From Propionispora vibrioides (GTDB lineage Bacteria > Bacillota > Negativicutes > Propionisporales > Propionisporaceae), in NCBI RefSeq assembly GCF_900110485.1, contig NZ_FODY01000034.1, forward strand, positions 1 to 36,150: a stretch of 36,150 nt of DNA. The letters run 5' to 3'. How positions within the stretch are numbered: the first letter of the stretch is position 1; each line of letters opens with the position of its first letter. Below, one piece after another: positions 8,021 to 15,973 of this stretch. A program made the translations under genes and the position numbers. The notes under the pieces are model-generated. The model made no database searches and was not told the DNA's origin. It worked only from the letters and a program-made list of their open reading frames with translations.

Positions 8021-9583
8021 ATGATGAAAAAATACTCCGTCTTATTTGCCGTATGCCTGGGGACGGTGCTCAGTGCTTATGTCAGCAGTTGTGTCAATAT
8101 TGCCCTGCCGAATATGATGCAGGAACTGAATTTTAATATGGACTCTATTGTGTGGGTTTCGTTGAGCTATCTCTTGCCCTATGGCTCCACCCTGCCGCTG
8201 ACGGGAAAACTGGGCGACCAGTTTGGCACAAAAGAGACCTACATCGCGGGAATGACGATTTTTACTATAGCGTCGCTGCTGTGCGGCGTTGCCTCCAATT
8301 CCACCTTTATGGTTATCGTACGGGTCATTCAGGGGGTGGGAGCCGGCATGCTGCTGCCCAACGCGATGGCTATTGTGGCGGCCACCTTTGAACCTTATGA
8401 ACGGGGGCAGGCGCTGGGCATCTGGAGTGCCATGGCGGCAGCCGGCAGCGCGATGGGACCAACCATCGGCGGCTATTTGATCGAACATTTTAGTTGGCGG
8501 TCCATCTTTTTTTCGGTGGTTCCCCTGTGTATTATTTGCATTATGCTGGCTTTTCTCATTATTCCAAAATTTGAGCGAAATCAAAAGGCGGGGGCCGATT
8601 ATCTTGGCGCAGGCTTTTTGATTCTCAGCATCAGTTCACTGCTGATTGCGCTTAATCAGGGACAGAAGGAAGGCTGGGATTCTTTATATATTGTTTCGCT
8701 GTTCTATACGGCTGGTGCCGCCATGGTGCTGTTTATCATGGTCGAGCTATATGTAAAACAGCCGATGATTGAGCTGACGCTGTTTAGAAACAAAAATTTT
8801 GCCATTGCCAATATCATCGGATTTTTATCCTTTGTCGCCATGTATGGCGCGATGTTTTTGCTGCCCTTCTTTTTAAAGACCATCTTAAATTACAGTTCCA
8901 TGACGGCAGGCATTATGCTGCTGCCCATGACGGCCACCATGGTGGTGTTTGCCCCGGTCGGCGGTCGGCTGGCCGACCGCTTCGGGTCGCGGCTGCCTAC
9001 CGCTTGCGGCATTTTGCTCATCTCGTTGGCCATTTATCTGTTGAGTCAGATCAATCCTGATTTTTCGTCCCGGAACTTTTTCATCCGTCTGGTTATGCTG
9101 GGGATTGGTCTGGGTTTTACCATGTCGCCGTTAAGCAACTGTGCCATTGCGTCGTTGCCTAAGGACAAGATCGGGGTCGGGTCGGGCGTATTTAATCTGG
9201 CTAAAATTATCGGTGGCAGTATTGGCGTTGTCTTTGTTGAAACTTTGCTGACCAACCGGGAAATCCATCATTCCCAGGTATTGAACGCCTATCTGAATCC
9301 GGCGGTCCGGTCGACGCAGGAACTGTATAGCCTGCTGCGGACGTTATGGGGCGATAAGGGGATGGATAACCAACTGCTATCCGAGGCCTTGCACGGCTGG
9401 AGCACCGGACGGGGACTCCTGCCGGAGCAGTACGCCCAATTCAAACTGTTACTGGGACAAATGCTGCAGCAACATGCCAGCGTATTGTCTTTTGAAGATG
9501 TGTTTTTTGCCTTGTCCCTTCTTTGTTTGTGCGGGGCGTTCTTTTCTTTCTTTATTACAGGTCGCCGGGCTGAAGCTGATTAG
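8021..9583 (+). CDS. EmrB/QacA-type (DHA2) MFS efflux pump
   Basis: 520 residues with about 14 transmembrane segments, the length and topology of the DHA2 family. Motif A is GKLGDQFGTKE; the motif C-like sequence is GPTIGGYL in TM5; a second motif A-like loop is GGRLADRFGSR. The start is ATG 8021 (ATG 8024 also possible), with GGGAGAAGG at 8002-8010. Together with the HlyD protein it should form an EmrAB-like export system for hydrophobic drugs, fatty acids or toxic metabolites. A TolC-type partner is required in a diderm cell. Confidence 0.9.
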   Translation: MMKKYSVLFAVCLGTVLSAYVSSCVNIALPNMMQELNFNMDSIVWVSLSYLLPYGSTLPLTGKLGDQFGTKETYIAGMTIFTIASLLCGVASNSTFMVIVRVIQGVGAGMLLPNAMAIVAATFEPYERGQALGIWSAMAAAGSAMGPTIGGYLIEHFSWRSIFFSVVPLCIICIMLAFLIIPKFERNQKAGADYLGAGFLILSISSLLIALNQGQKEGWDSLYIVSLFYTAGAAMVLFIMVELYVKQPMIELTLFRNKNFAIANIIGFLSFVAMYGAMFLLPFFLKTILNYSSMTAGIMLLPMTATMVVFAPVGGRLADRFGSRLPTACGILLISLAIYLLSQINPDFSSRNFFIRLVMLGIGLGFTMSPLSNCAIASLPKDKIGVGSGVFNLAKIIGGSIGVVFVETLLTNREIHHSQVLNAYLNPAVRSTQELYSLLRTLWGDKGMDNQLLSEALHGWSTGRGLLPEQYAQFKLLLGQMLQQHASVLSFEDVFFALSLLCLCGAFFSFFITGRRAEAD

Positions 9584-9668
9584 AGTTGTAGCCGGTGGTG
9601 AAAACAGGGCATATACTGGCAGTGAACCGCTGCCGTAACGGCCGGTTGAAGTACGGATGGAGGATGTG

Positions 9669-9899
9669 ATGGTTGTGGCCGTGGCAAGCGATATTAACGA
9701 CGTGCTAAGAGTGTTTGTTTTTGGTAATTTGAGCAGCATTGTCAACAATGAACCGGTGGTGGTGCCGGCCGGCATCGACATTCTCCTGCAGGTTAATGTT
9801 TTGAACAATATGGGAGCGCTGGGACTGCCGCCGGATATTGCACAAATCACCGAAAATTACTTTGTCGCCGGCGCCGGCAGCCAGATAACGGCTACTTGA
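9669..9899 (+). CDS. Small hypothetical protein
   Basis: About 76 residues; not recognised. GGAGG (9659-9663) is five bases before ATG 9669, so I prefer this to the in-frame ATG at 9657, which overlaps the ribosome binding site. The protein is acidic and rich in Val/Ile, with short hydrophobic stretches (VLRVFVFGNLSSIV, EPVVVPAGIDILLQVNVL), no clear membrane helix and no Cys. It lies alone between the efflux operon and the FMN riboswitch. The good ribosome binding site and non-random composition support it as real. Confidence 0.5.
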   Translation: MVVAVASDINDVLRVFVFGNLSSIVNNEPVVVPAGIDILLQVNVLNNMGALGLPPDIAQITENYFVAGAGSQITAT

Positions 9900-9945
9900 G
9901 TATTGGTGGAAAATCTGGTATGATAAACAAAAAAATAAGACGATA

Positions 9946-10116
9946 TATCTTCGGGGCAGGGTGAAATTCCCAACCGGTGGTAAGCAGTTTTCGCTGCAAG
10001 CCCACGAGCCGTAATACTATTCTTCTATAAAGCGTGATGGTTTTAATGGGAGAGTAGTATAAGGCAGACTTGGTGTGATTCCAAGGCCGACAGTACAGTC
10101 TGGATGAAAGAAGATA
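9946..10116 (+). promoter_or_regulatory. FMN riboswitch (RFN element)
   Basis: All conserved blocks are present in order: ATCTTCGGGGCAGGGTGAAA, TTCCCAACCGGTGGT, GCCCACGAGCC, GGTGTGATTCCAAGGCCGACAGT, AGTCTGGATGAAAGAAGAT. The closing stem is ATCTTC with GAAGAT. Bound FMN should stabilise it and favour the terminator at 10132. The gene behind it is a riboflavin transporter, the commonest target. Confidence 0.96.
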
Positions 10117-10131
10117 AAAGAGGATCTTTTC

Positions 10132-10160
10132 AGCCCGGAGATTTTCCGGGCTTTTGCTTT
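10132..10160 (+). terminator. FMN-riboswitch-controlled terminator
   Basis: AGCCCGGA (10132-10139) pairs with TCCGGGCT (10145-10152), followed by TTTGCTTTT. It lies between the aptamer and ribU, as expected for an OFF switch. Confidence 0.85.
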
Positions 10161-10184
10161 TCCCGGATAGAGGGAGGACTTGTA

Positions 10185-10766
10185 ATGTATAAGACGCAGT
10201 ATCTGGCAAAGATCGGTCTATTGGCAGCGGTGGCTACTTTGCTGATGTTTTTTGAAGTGCCTGTTCCGATGCTGCCGGCCTTTTTGAAATTGGATATCAG
10301 TGAACTGCCGGCGGTCATTGCCGTTTTTTCCCTGGGACCGGTGGCCGGTGTGCTGGTCGATTTGATCAAAAATATGCTCCACATAGCAGGAACCCAGACG
10401 GCCGGCATCGGCGAACTGGCCAATTTTCTGGTGGGCGTAGCCTTCTTAGTCCCCGCCGGACTGGTTTATCGCCGGCATAGCTGCTACCAGGGAGCGCTTC
10501 TGGCGTTGACGGCCGGCTCGGTAACCATGGTGGCGGCGGCTTCGCTGCTTAACTATTTTGTCTTGATCCCGCTATATCAGGCGGTGCTGCATTTCCCGCT
10601 GGAACAAGTCATCGCCATGGGATCGGCGGCCAATCCGCATATTGTTGATTTAAAAACCTTTGTTACCTTGGCGATTGCGCCGTTTAACGCCATTAAGGGC
10701 CTTGTGATTGCCGTATTTACCCTGCTGCTTTACCGTAAGGTATTGCCGCTGCTGCATGAAGGCTAG
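10185..10766 (+). CDS. ribU: Riboflavin ECF transporter S component
   Basis: 193 residues with about five to six hydrophobic helices. It has RibU family features: LMFFEVPVPMLPAFLKLDISELPAVIAVFSLGP near the N-terminus, then the GTQTAGIGELANFLVG loop. RibU is the substrate-binding membrane subunit that captures riboflavin and works with the shared EcfAA'T energising module, which is not encoded in this window. The start is ATG 10185 with GGGAGG upstream; the open frame extends into the riboswitch but has no start there that fits. The FMN riboswitch supports the call. Confidence 0.93.
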   Translation: MYKTQYLAKIGLLAAVATLLMFFEVPVPMLPAFLKLDISELPAVIAVFSLGPVAGVLVDLIKNMLHIAGTQTAGIGELANFLVGVAFLVPAGLVYRRHSCYQGALLALTAGSVTMVAAASLLNYFVLIPLYQAVLHFPLEQVIAMGSAANPHIVDLKTFVTLAIAPFNAIKGLVIAVFTLLLYRKVLPLLHEG

Positions 10767-10803
10767 CCACAGGCCGTTGACTTAGAGTAAGGGGTTGTAT
10801 CAT

Positions 10804-12597
10804 TTGTTTAAGGAATATTTACAGAAACACAGCGTCCTGGCCGACGGGGCGATGGGAACCTACTATGCGGCGCTCACCGGCCGTGACACCGCCTTCTCCG
10901 AACTGGCCAATCTGACCGAACCGGCTCAGATTCAAGCTATCTATTGCCAATATATCGAGGCCGGTGCCAGGCTGATCCGGACCAATACATTTTCTGCCAA
11001 TTCTTTTTCGCTGCAATTGCCGCAGGAAGAAGTGAAAGAAATCATCAAGGCCGGCTATCATATTGCCCGGCAGGCAGCCGCCGGGAAGAACGTCTGGGTG
11101 GCGGCCGATATCGGTCCGGTACCCGAAATTATTTCCGGAACAGCCGAAGGGGATCGCAGCCGGATTTTAGCGGAATATCTGTTCCTGGCCGATACTTTTT
11201 TGGCGGAAGGTGTTGACCTGTTTGTCTTTGAGACCTTCAGCAGCACCGACTATCTGGCCGAGGTGGCCGCTCATATCAAGCGGCAGCGGCCGGAGGCCTT
11301 TATCTGGGCCCAGTTTGCCACTACGCCGGACGGCTTTACCCGCCGGGGCATCAGTAACGAACGGATTGTCCGGGAGGTTAAGCAGATTGCCGCTATTGAC
11401 GCCTACGGGTTTAACTGCGGTGTTGGGCCGACGCATTTATATAATGCGCTGAAAAACCTGACCGGACGCGACCGCGGCGATATTGTCTCAGTCCTGCCTA
11501 ATGCCGGCTATCCGGAGATTGTCAATGAACGTACGGTGTATGCTCAGAATCCCGATTACTTTGCCGAAGTTATGGAACAAATCAGCGCTTTGGGCGTACG
11601 GATTTTAGGCGGCTGCTGCGGTACAACGCCGGAACATATTAGAAAGACGGCTCAGCGACTGAATCAGTCGGCCGTTTCGCCGGTGGAAGACAGACCGGTG
11701 ACGGTGCGGGAGGTGCTTCCGGTCAAGGCCGCGCCTAACCAGTTGCGTGACAAACTGTCGCACGGCGAATTCGTAGTTGCCGTGGAGCTGGACCCGCCCT
11801 TTGATACCTCGGTTGATAAAATTTTGCATAACGCCCACCTTTGCCGTCAGGCCGGAGTTGATCTAATCACCGTAGCCGACTCCCCCATGGCCAAAGCCAG
11901 GGTGGATTCGGTGATGCTGGCCGCCAAAATCCAGCGCGAGGCAGGCATTGCCACGATGCCCCATATCTGTTGCCGGGATAAAAATGTCAACGCTCTAAAA
12001 TCCAGTCTGCTGGCCGGCCATATTGAAAACCTGCGCAATGTACTGGCGGTTACAGGCGATGCTATTGCCAGTGCCGACAAAAACGAAATAAAAAGCGTGT
12101 TCAACCGGACTTCCCTTAGCTTTATGGAATTGATCGCTGAAATGAACTGTGAGCTGTTTAAAGATGATCCGTTTTATGTCGGCGGAGCGCTCAATTTGAA
12201 TGTAGCTAATAAGCGGGTTGAACTGGGCAGGATGGCCAAAAAGGCTGAACGGGGCGCTGCCTTTTTTTTGACGCAGCCAATTTTCGTCGATGAAGTCATT
12301 GACTTTTTGCCGGAGGTTAAGCGGGCCGGCGCTACGAAAATCCTGGGCGGCATTATGCCGCTGGTCAGCTACCGGAATGCCATGTTTTTAAATAACGAGA
12401 TTCCGGGTATTTCCATACCGGAAGAGCATATCCGGCGGTTTGATCCGGCCATGGACCGCGCCCAGGCTGAGGCGGTGGGCATTCAACTGGCGGTGGAGCT
12501 TGCCCGGAAAATTAAGCCTTTCGTCGATGGCTTCTACTTTATCACCCCTTTTAACCGGGTAGATATGGTACTTAACATATTACGACAGGTAATGTGA
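10804..12597 (+). CDS. Bifunctional homocysteine S-methyltransferase / methylenetetrahydrofolate reductase
   Basis: About 597 residues. Residues 1-285 are a homocysteine S-methyltransferase domain with the zinc-binding Cys set: C205 in GFNCGVGP and C271/C272 in GGCCGTTPEH. Residues ~315-597 are a MetF-like FAD-dependent reductase (VAVELDPPFDTSVDKIL...TQPIFVDEV...GGIMPL). The arrangement matches B. subtilis YitJ, about 612 residues. It lacks the cobalamin and folate domains of MetH. I start at TTG 10804: AAGGGG (10789-10794) touches the TTG at 10795 but is nine bases from 10804. Only 37 bases without a terminator separate it from ribU, so the FMN riboswitch may control both. Confidence 0.93.
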   Translation: MFKEYLQKHSVLADGAMGTYYAALTGRDTAFSELANLTEPAQIQAIYCQYIEAGARLIRTNTFSANSFSLQLPQEEVKEIIKAGYHIARQAAAGKNVWVAADIGPVPEIISGTAEGDRSRILAEYLFLADTFLAEGVDLFVFETFSSTDYLAEVAAHIKRQRPEAFIWAQFATTPDGFTRRGISNERIVREVKQIAAIDAYGFNCGVGPTHLYNALKNLTGRDRGDIVSVLPNAGYPEIVNERTVYAQNPDYFAEVMEQISALGVRILGGCCGTTPEHIRKTAQRLNQSAVSPVEDRPVTVREVLPVKAAPNQLRDKLSHGEFVVAVELDPPFDTSVDKILHNAHLCRQAGVDLITVADSPMAKARVDSVMLAAKIQREAGIATMPHICCRDKNVNALKSSLLAGHIENLRNVLAVTGDAIASADKNEIKSVFNRTSLSFMELIAEMNCELFKDDPFYVGGALNLNVANKRVELGRMAKKAERGAAFFLTQPIFVDEVIDFLPEVKRAGATKILGGIMPLVSYRNAMFLNNEIPGISIPEEHIRRFDPAMDRAQAEAVGIQLAVELARKIKPFVDGFYFITPFNRVDMVLNILRQVM

Positions 12598-12627
12598 GGG
12601 ATTTATTGTTTTTCTTACTACATACCG

Positions 12628-12656
12628 TTTACATTTAGCGGAAAACGCAATATAAT
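12628..12656 (+). promoter_or_regulatory. Promoter of the 52-aa gene
   Basis: TTTACA (12628-12633), exactly 17 bp, then TATAAT (12651-12656). Confidence 0.7.
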
Positions 12657-12732
12657 TTATAATCATAAACGATATAGTAGAAGAAATATTAGCCGTTATT
12701 GAGAGATGATAGCGATATTTGGGGTGTTAGGT

Positions 12733-12891
12733 GTGACTAAAAAAGAAAATAAGGAAAGCAAGCTAACTTATAAAATTAAGAAAATGGACCCTGCCGCAGA
12801 GCCGCCGGTGGAGACGGTGGATGCTTTTAATACGTTTATCTATCAATGTCAGCAGGAAAAAACTCAAAATAAGAAAAAACAGGACGAATAA
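12733..12891 (+). CDS. Small hypothetical protein (52 aa)
   Basis: Not recognised. It is a highly charged, Lys/Glu-rich protein (TKKENKESKLTYKIKKM at the start, QEKTQNKKKQDE at the end) with one Cys and no membrane segment. I take GTG 12733, with TTGGGGTG and TTAGGTG upstream; ATG 12706 is possible but has no ribosome binding site. A clear promoter (12628-12656) precedes it and a strong terminator follows at once, so it is a monocistronic unit. Confidence 0.6.
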   Translation: MTKKENKESKLTYKIKKMDPAAEPPVETVDAFNTFIYQCQQEKTQNKKKQDE

Positions 12892-12892
12892 A

Positions 12893-12938
12893 ACGATATG
12901 GCTGAACCCTGGTGGTGTTCAGCCATATCGTTTATCTT
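12893..12938. terminator. Bidirectional terminator between convergent genes
   Basis: ACGATATGGCTGAAC (12893-12907) pairs with GTTCAGCCATATCGT (12917-12931), closing a loop with no mismatch. TTTATCTTAGTTT follows on the + strand and A-rich sequence precedes it, so it can serve the minus-strand gene as well. Confidence 0.88.
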
Positions 12939-12968
12939 AGTTTATTTTGCTTAATAACCATGTCCCGG

Positions 12969-13283
12969 TTAGGAAAGGTAGGAGCAGCAATAGTCGGTTA
13001 CTTGGGTAACTTTCAGGCGGAAGCTGGAATTGGCCGGCACCTGGAAGGTTGTATTGGCGGTAACCTGTTTCCACTCGGTTTCGCCGGGCAGCAGAACGGT
13101 CAGTTCACCGGCCAGGATTTCCATGACTTCGGCCGCCGCCGTGCCAAATTCATATTCGCCAGGCAGCATGATGCCCAGCGTTTTTTTTGTGCCGTCGGCA
13201 AATAAAACGGTGCGGCTGGTTACGTTGCCGTCAAAATAGATGTTGGCCTTTTTTACTATGGTCACTTGGTTAAACTCACTCAT
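12969..13283 (-). CDS. ppnP: Pyrimidine/purine nucleoside phosphorylase, PpnP (DUF1255) family
   Basis: 104 residues; a single small cupin barrel. Matching features are [36 protein letters not shown]...[16 protein letters not shown], then [17 protein letters not shown]. PpnP enzymes cleave diverse nucleosides with phosphate to give the base and ribose 1-phosphate. The start is the ATG whose complement is at 13281-13283, behind AAGGAGGATCCTGATT. A longer frame reaches 13325 but has no ribosome binding site. It is transcribed alone, convergent with the 52-aa gene. Confidence 0.9.
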   Translation of the reverse strand: MSEFNQVTIVKKANIYFDGNVTSRTVLFADGTKKTLGIMLPGEYEFGTAAAEVMEILAGELTVLLPGETEWKQVTANTTFQVPANSSFRLKVTQVTDYCCSYLS

Positions 13284-13395
13284 AATCAGGATCCTCCTTA
13301 ACGGATATAATGATATAACAGACATATGCTACAAAGATTATAGGTCAAGGGAAAAATTCCTGCTGCCGGCCGCTGGTTGGCGCTGGTATTTTTTA

Positions 13396-13424
13396 TTGAC
13401 AGGGTAACGTTCTCGCGGTAAAAT
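13396..13424 (+). promoter_or_regulatory. Promoter of the SAM-I riboswitch leader
   Basis: TTGACA (13396-13401), 17 bp, TAAAAT (13419-13424). The sequence before the -10 (TCTCGCG) is also present before the -10 of the ABC-F gene promoter (16142-16171). Confidence 0.75.
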
Positions 13425-13448
13425 AGATAACAACAAAATAAAACGTAA

Positions 13449-13550
13449 GCTCTTATCCAGAGTGGTCGAGGGACTGGCCCGATGACACCCGGCAACCCGC
13501 AGCAATGCAGTGGTGCTAATTCCAGCAGGAGAAATCCTGAAAGATAAGAG
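13449..13550 (+). promoter_or_regulatory. SAM-I (S-box) riboswitch
   Basis: The conserved S-box elements are all present: CTCTTATC..AGAG, GAGGGACTGGCCCGATGA, ACCCGGCAACC, TGGTGCTAATTCC and the closing AGATAAGAG. SAM binding should favour the terminator at 13563. No methionine or SAM gene follows; the next ORF has 55 codons. Confidence 0.96.
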
Positions 13551-13562
13551 GAAAGTATAAAA

Positions 13563-13587
13563 CCCTTTCCTCGAAAGGGTTTTTTTG
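13563..13587 (+). terminator. SAM-riboswitch terminator
   Basis: ACCCTTTC (13562-13569) pairs with GAAAGGGT (13573-13580), followed by seven T. It is directly downstream of the aptamer, so read-through is allowed only when SAM is low. Confidence 0.88.
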
Positions 13588-13714
13588 TATGCTGTAAAGG
13601 GCAGACTGCCTGTGCGGATGAGCTGAAAACTGTGCACGGCGGCTTAGAACCCACTTAGGCTGGGTGGCTTACGTTTAGTGTTTGCCCGGCAGGGCAGGAA
13701 GGATGACTGTATAG

Positions 13715-13882
13715 ATGGTTAAACAGGCAGCGGCGAAAAAAGAAACGCAAGAGCCTTACGGCAAAGCCCGTAAGGAAGGGGTTAGTGAGGTAAACATCAC
13801 AATCCGGAACGGTAATGTCATCAAGTTTGAGCACACGATTCGATTTTTAGAGGAGGAGTGCATGTATGGCGATGGAATCTAA
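13715..13882 (+). CDS. Small hypothetical protein (55 aa) behind the SAM-I riboswitch
   Basis: Not recognised. The first ~22 residues are basic (MVKQAAAKKETQ, GKARKEG). They are followed by a segment resembling alternating beta strands (VSEVNITIRNGNVIKFEHTIRFLEEE) and one Cys. AGGAAGG (13696-13702) lies 12 bases upstream, rather far. A three-codon ORF (ATG ACT GTA TAG, 13703-13714) sits exactly between, its stop touching this start codon, so termination-reinitiation is possible. A strong terminator follows at 13899. It is the only ORF of any length between the riboswitch and that terminator. Confidence 0.55.
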   Translation: MVKQAAAKKETQEPYGKARKEGVSEVNITIRNGNVIKFEHTIRFLEEECMYGDGI

Positions 13883-13898
13883 TAGAAAATCGCAGATC

Positions 13899-13937
13899 AA
13901 CCGGACCAGCATGCGAATGCGGGGTTCGGTTTTTTTA
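13899..13937 (+). terminator. Terminator of the SAM-riboswitch transcript
   Basis: AACCGGACC (13899-13907) pairs with GGTTCGGTT (13923-13931, one G-T pair), with an inner GCAT/ATGC stem, then TTTTTTT. Confidence 0.85.
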
Positions 13938-13994
13938 TGCCCGGCGTTTCTATTCTTTGCCACTGGAGAAGAACCATTTAGTTTACAGAATAAG

Positions 13995-14042
13995 TTGTCA
14001 ATAAAATAAAAATATGATATGATTTGACTGACTAGTCGGTCA
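13995..14042 (+). promoter_or_regulatory. tolC promoter with TetR-type palindromic operator
   Basis: TTGTCA (13995-14000), 17 bp, TATGAT (14018-14023). Immediately downstream is TGACTGACTAGTCGGTCA (14025-14042), an 18-bp palindrome with one mismatched pair that covers the expected start of transcription. This is the operator type used by many TetR-family repressors. Its repressor is not next to it. Confidence 0.8.
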
Positions 14043-14068
14043 TAAAATAGTGCAAAGGAGCAAGAAAA

Positions 14069-15352
14069 ATGGCAAAGCAAAGGGTTTGGAAGAATTATTT
14101 GGTTGCAGCGCTTAGCAGCAGTGTTATGATGCTGTCTGCCACCACTGCATTCGCGGATTCAACTGAACTCTCTTTAGATGACAGTATTGCGATGGCCTTA
14201 CAGAATAACCCTTCCATAAAGATGGCCGTAAAAGATCAGGAAAAAGCCGGTTATGGAATCGATCAAGCCAAAGCAGGCAAAATGCCATCTCTGAGTTTAG
14301 GTACGTCCGGAACACACGGCGACACCACTGCCGGACAGGTGGGCGACAGCTTTAGTACATCTTTGAAACTGAGCATGCCGTTATACACAGGCGGCAAGCT
14401 GGAAAGTACGATTGATCAGGCTAAAATTAATGCCGAATCGGCGCAGCAAGGCGTAGTCAAGGCCCAGGAAGAGCTGCGGCTGGACGCGGCTAATGCTTAC
14501 TATACCGTACTGCAATCGCAAAATCTGGTCCAGGTGAATGAAGAAACCGTGACCAGCCTGGAGGAGCACTTAAAAACGGTACAAGCTCAATATGAGGTTG
14601 GTACGGTAGCCAAGGCGGACGTATTGCGTTCGGAAGTGGAACTGGCCAATGCCAAGCAAAATCTTACGAAAGCTAAAAATAATTACGATGTAGCCGTTTC
14701 CAGTCTGAATAATATTATCGGCGCACCGCTGGCCACCGAGCATGTGTACAAGGACAGCCTACAATATGCGCCCTACGACACATCGCTGGATGACAGTATC
14801 GCCATGGCTCTGGCTAAACGGCCGGAGATCATTCAATCGCAGTACAATATAGCTGCCAGCAAAGCCGGGGTTGAGATTGCCAAAAGCGGCAACAGACCTA
14901 CGGTCAGCATGAGCGGCAGCCAGGGCTGGAGTGGTTCGGATTTCCCCGGCGACAATAAAAACTGGTCGGTCGGCGTAGCCGCCAACTGGAATGTGTTTGA
15001 CTCGGGACTGACCAATGCGCAGGTTAAGGGTGCCCAGGCGGCTCTGGACAAAGCCGAGGAACAGGATGCCCAAACCCGCAGCAGCATCGAACTGGAAGTG
15101 CGGCAAAACTACTCGTCCATGCAGGAGGCCAAAGAGCGGATTGATACTTCGCAGGTAGCGGTCAACAAAGCAGAGGAAGATTTAAGTATTGCCAAAGTGA
15201 AATACGGTGCCGGTGCCGGAACCAACCTTGACGTCATTGACGCCCAGGTGGCGCTGACCCAGGCGAAGACCAACTATACGCAAGCTCTGTATGATTATAA
15301 CGTAAACAAGGCCAAGGTTATTAAAGCCGTTGCCCTGCAAGCCGGCAACTAA
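14069..15352 (+). CDS. tolC: TolC family outer-membrane efflux protein
   Basis: 427 residues. A Sec signal peptide (KNYLVAALSSSVMMLSATTAFA) is followed by two outer-membrane-efflux repeats, each starting with LSLDD/TSLDDSIAMAL and rich in Gln/Ala/Asn coiled-coil helices. Membrane-facing glycine-rich strands (TGGKLES; WNVFDSGLTNAQ) follow each first helix. TolC proteins form trimeric outer-membrane ducts for inner-membrane pumps. Its presence means the cell has an outer membrane. AAAGGAGC (14055-14062) sets the start. It stands alone, so it probably serves several pumps, including the EmrAB-like system in this window. Confidence 0.92.
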   Translation: MAKQRVWKNYLVAALSSSVMMLSATTAFADSTELSLDDSIAMALQNNPSIKMAVKDQEKAGYGIDQAKAGKMPSLSLGTSGTHGDTTAGQVGDSFSTSLKLSMPLYTGGKLESTIDQAKINAESAQQGVVKAQEELRLDAANAYYTVLQSQNLVQVNEETVTSLEEHLKTVQAQYEVGTVAKADVLRSEVELANAKQNLTKAKNNYDVAVSSLNNIIGAPLATEHVYKDSLQYAPYDTSLDDSIAMALAKRPEIIQSQYNIAASKAGVEIAKSGNRPTVSMSGSQGWSGSDFPGDNKNWSVGVAANWNVFDSGLTNAQVKGAQAALDKAEEQDAQTRSSIELEVRQNYSSMQEAKERIDTSQVAVNKAEEDLSIAKVKYGAGAGTNLDVIDAQVALTQAKTNYTQALYDYNVNKAKVIKAVALQAGN

Positions 15353-15376
15353 TACCTTGCCAGTTTTTGTCTTGAA

Positions 15377-15420
15377 AAAAGAGAAGTCACCGGCCATAGG
15401 ACGCGGGGCTTCTCTTTTAC
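15377..15420 (+). terminator. Terminator after tolC
   Basis: AAAAGAGAAG (15377-15386) pairs with CTTCTCTTTT (15409-15418); the last T residues act as the U-tract. The A-rich start allows function for the convergent minus-strand gene as well. Confidence 0.75.
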
Positions 15421-15479
15421 ATATCGGCCAGCCCGCCGTAGCGGGAGCAGCAAGGGTGCCAGGATTTTTATCCGGCTCC

Positions 15480-15899
15480 TTATTGTAGCGTTCCTTTTTC
15501 CCGTTCCCGCCGGACAATGGTGTCCAGAATTTCGGCCGCTTTGGCGATGACCTTCTGGCATTTCAATTCCGGCGTGCGGTGCTTATCCTTTAAGGGCGTA
15601 CAGTGAATATCGCCCATTTCCTGCTCATAGGCGGTAAACAGCTCCTGGGATAAATCTTTAATGACCGGACTGGCATGGGCATTGTTTTTTACGAACAAAT
15701 GGCTCAGCACCATGATCGATGCCGTCAGGGCACCGCAGACGCTGCCGATGGCCATGCCGCCGCCAAAGCCGGCGGAAAGTTTAAGCGCCTCCGGACTCAA
15801 GCCAAGATGGTACGCCTCATTGGCACCGTATAAAATTTTTTCCGCACAGTTCAGGTCCTCTTTATTACCAAAGCCCGCTTCGATTAAATCCTGCAGCAT
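15480..15899 (-). CDS. C_GCAxxG_C_C family putative redox protein
   Basis: 139 residues. It has the family's spaced cysteines: C18 (DLNCAEKIL), C55 (FGGGMAIGSVCGALTAS), C100 and C114. The glycine-rich central helix is partly hydrophobic but short for a membrane span. Members occur widely in anaerobes as putative redox or metal-binding proteins without proven reaction. AAGGAGGCATTCTT precedes ATG (complement of 15897-15899). It is divergent from the ABC-F gene, with inverted-repeat copy B in the shared upstream region. Confidence 0.88.
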   Translation of the reverse strand: MLQDLIEAGFGNKEDLNCAEKILYGANEAYHLGLSPEALKLSAGFGGGMAIGSVCGALTASIMVLSHLFVKNNAHASPVIKDLSQELFTAYEQEMGDIHCTPLKDKHRTPELKCQKVIAKAAEILDTIVRREREKGTLQ

Positions 15900-15973
15900 A
15901 AGAATGCCTCCTTTTTATTGTCTAATCTTATTAAGGGCATTCTAGCCGGCGACACTGTTTTCCTACCGCCCGG

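Noticed and set aside
8042-8584. 180-codon minus-strand ORF
   Set aside because: A shadow of the EmrB-type gene, whose frame has clear motifs and topology. No ribosome binding site on the minus strand.
10104-10184. N-terminal extension of ribU into the FMN riboswitch
   Set aside because: It would start inside the aptamer and read through the terminator; ATG 10185 has its own ribosome binding site.
14025-14042. Operator of the TetR gene at 1731
   Set aside because: The palindrome TGAC.GACTAGTC.GTCA does not resemble ACTAACGACGTTAGT at that gene's own promoter, so a different repressor is expected.
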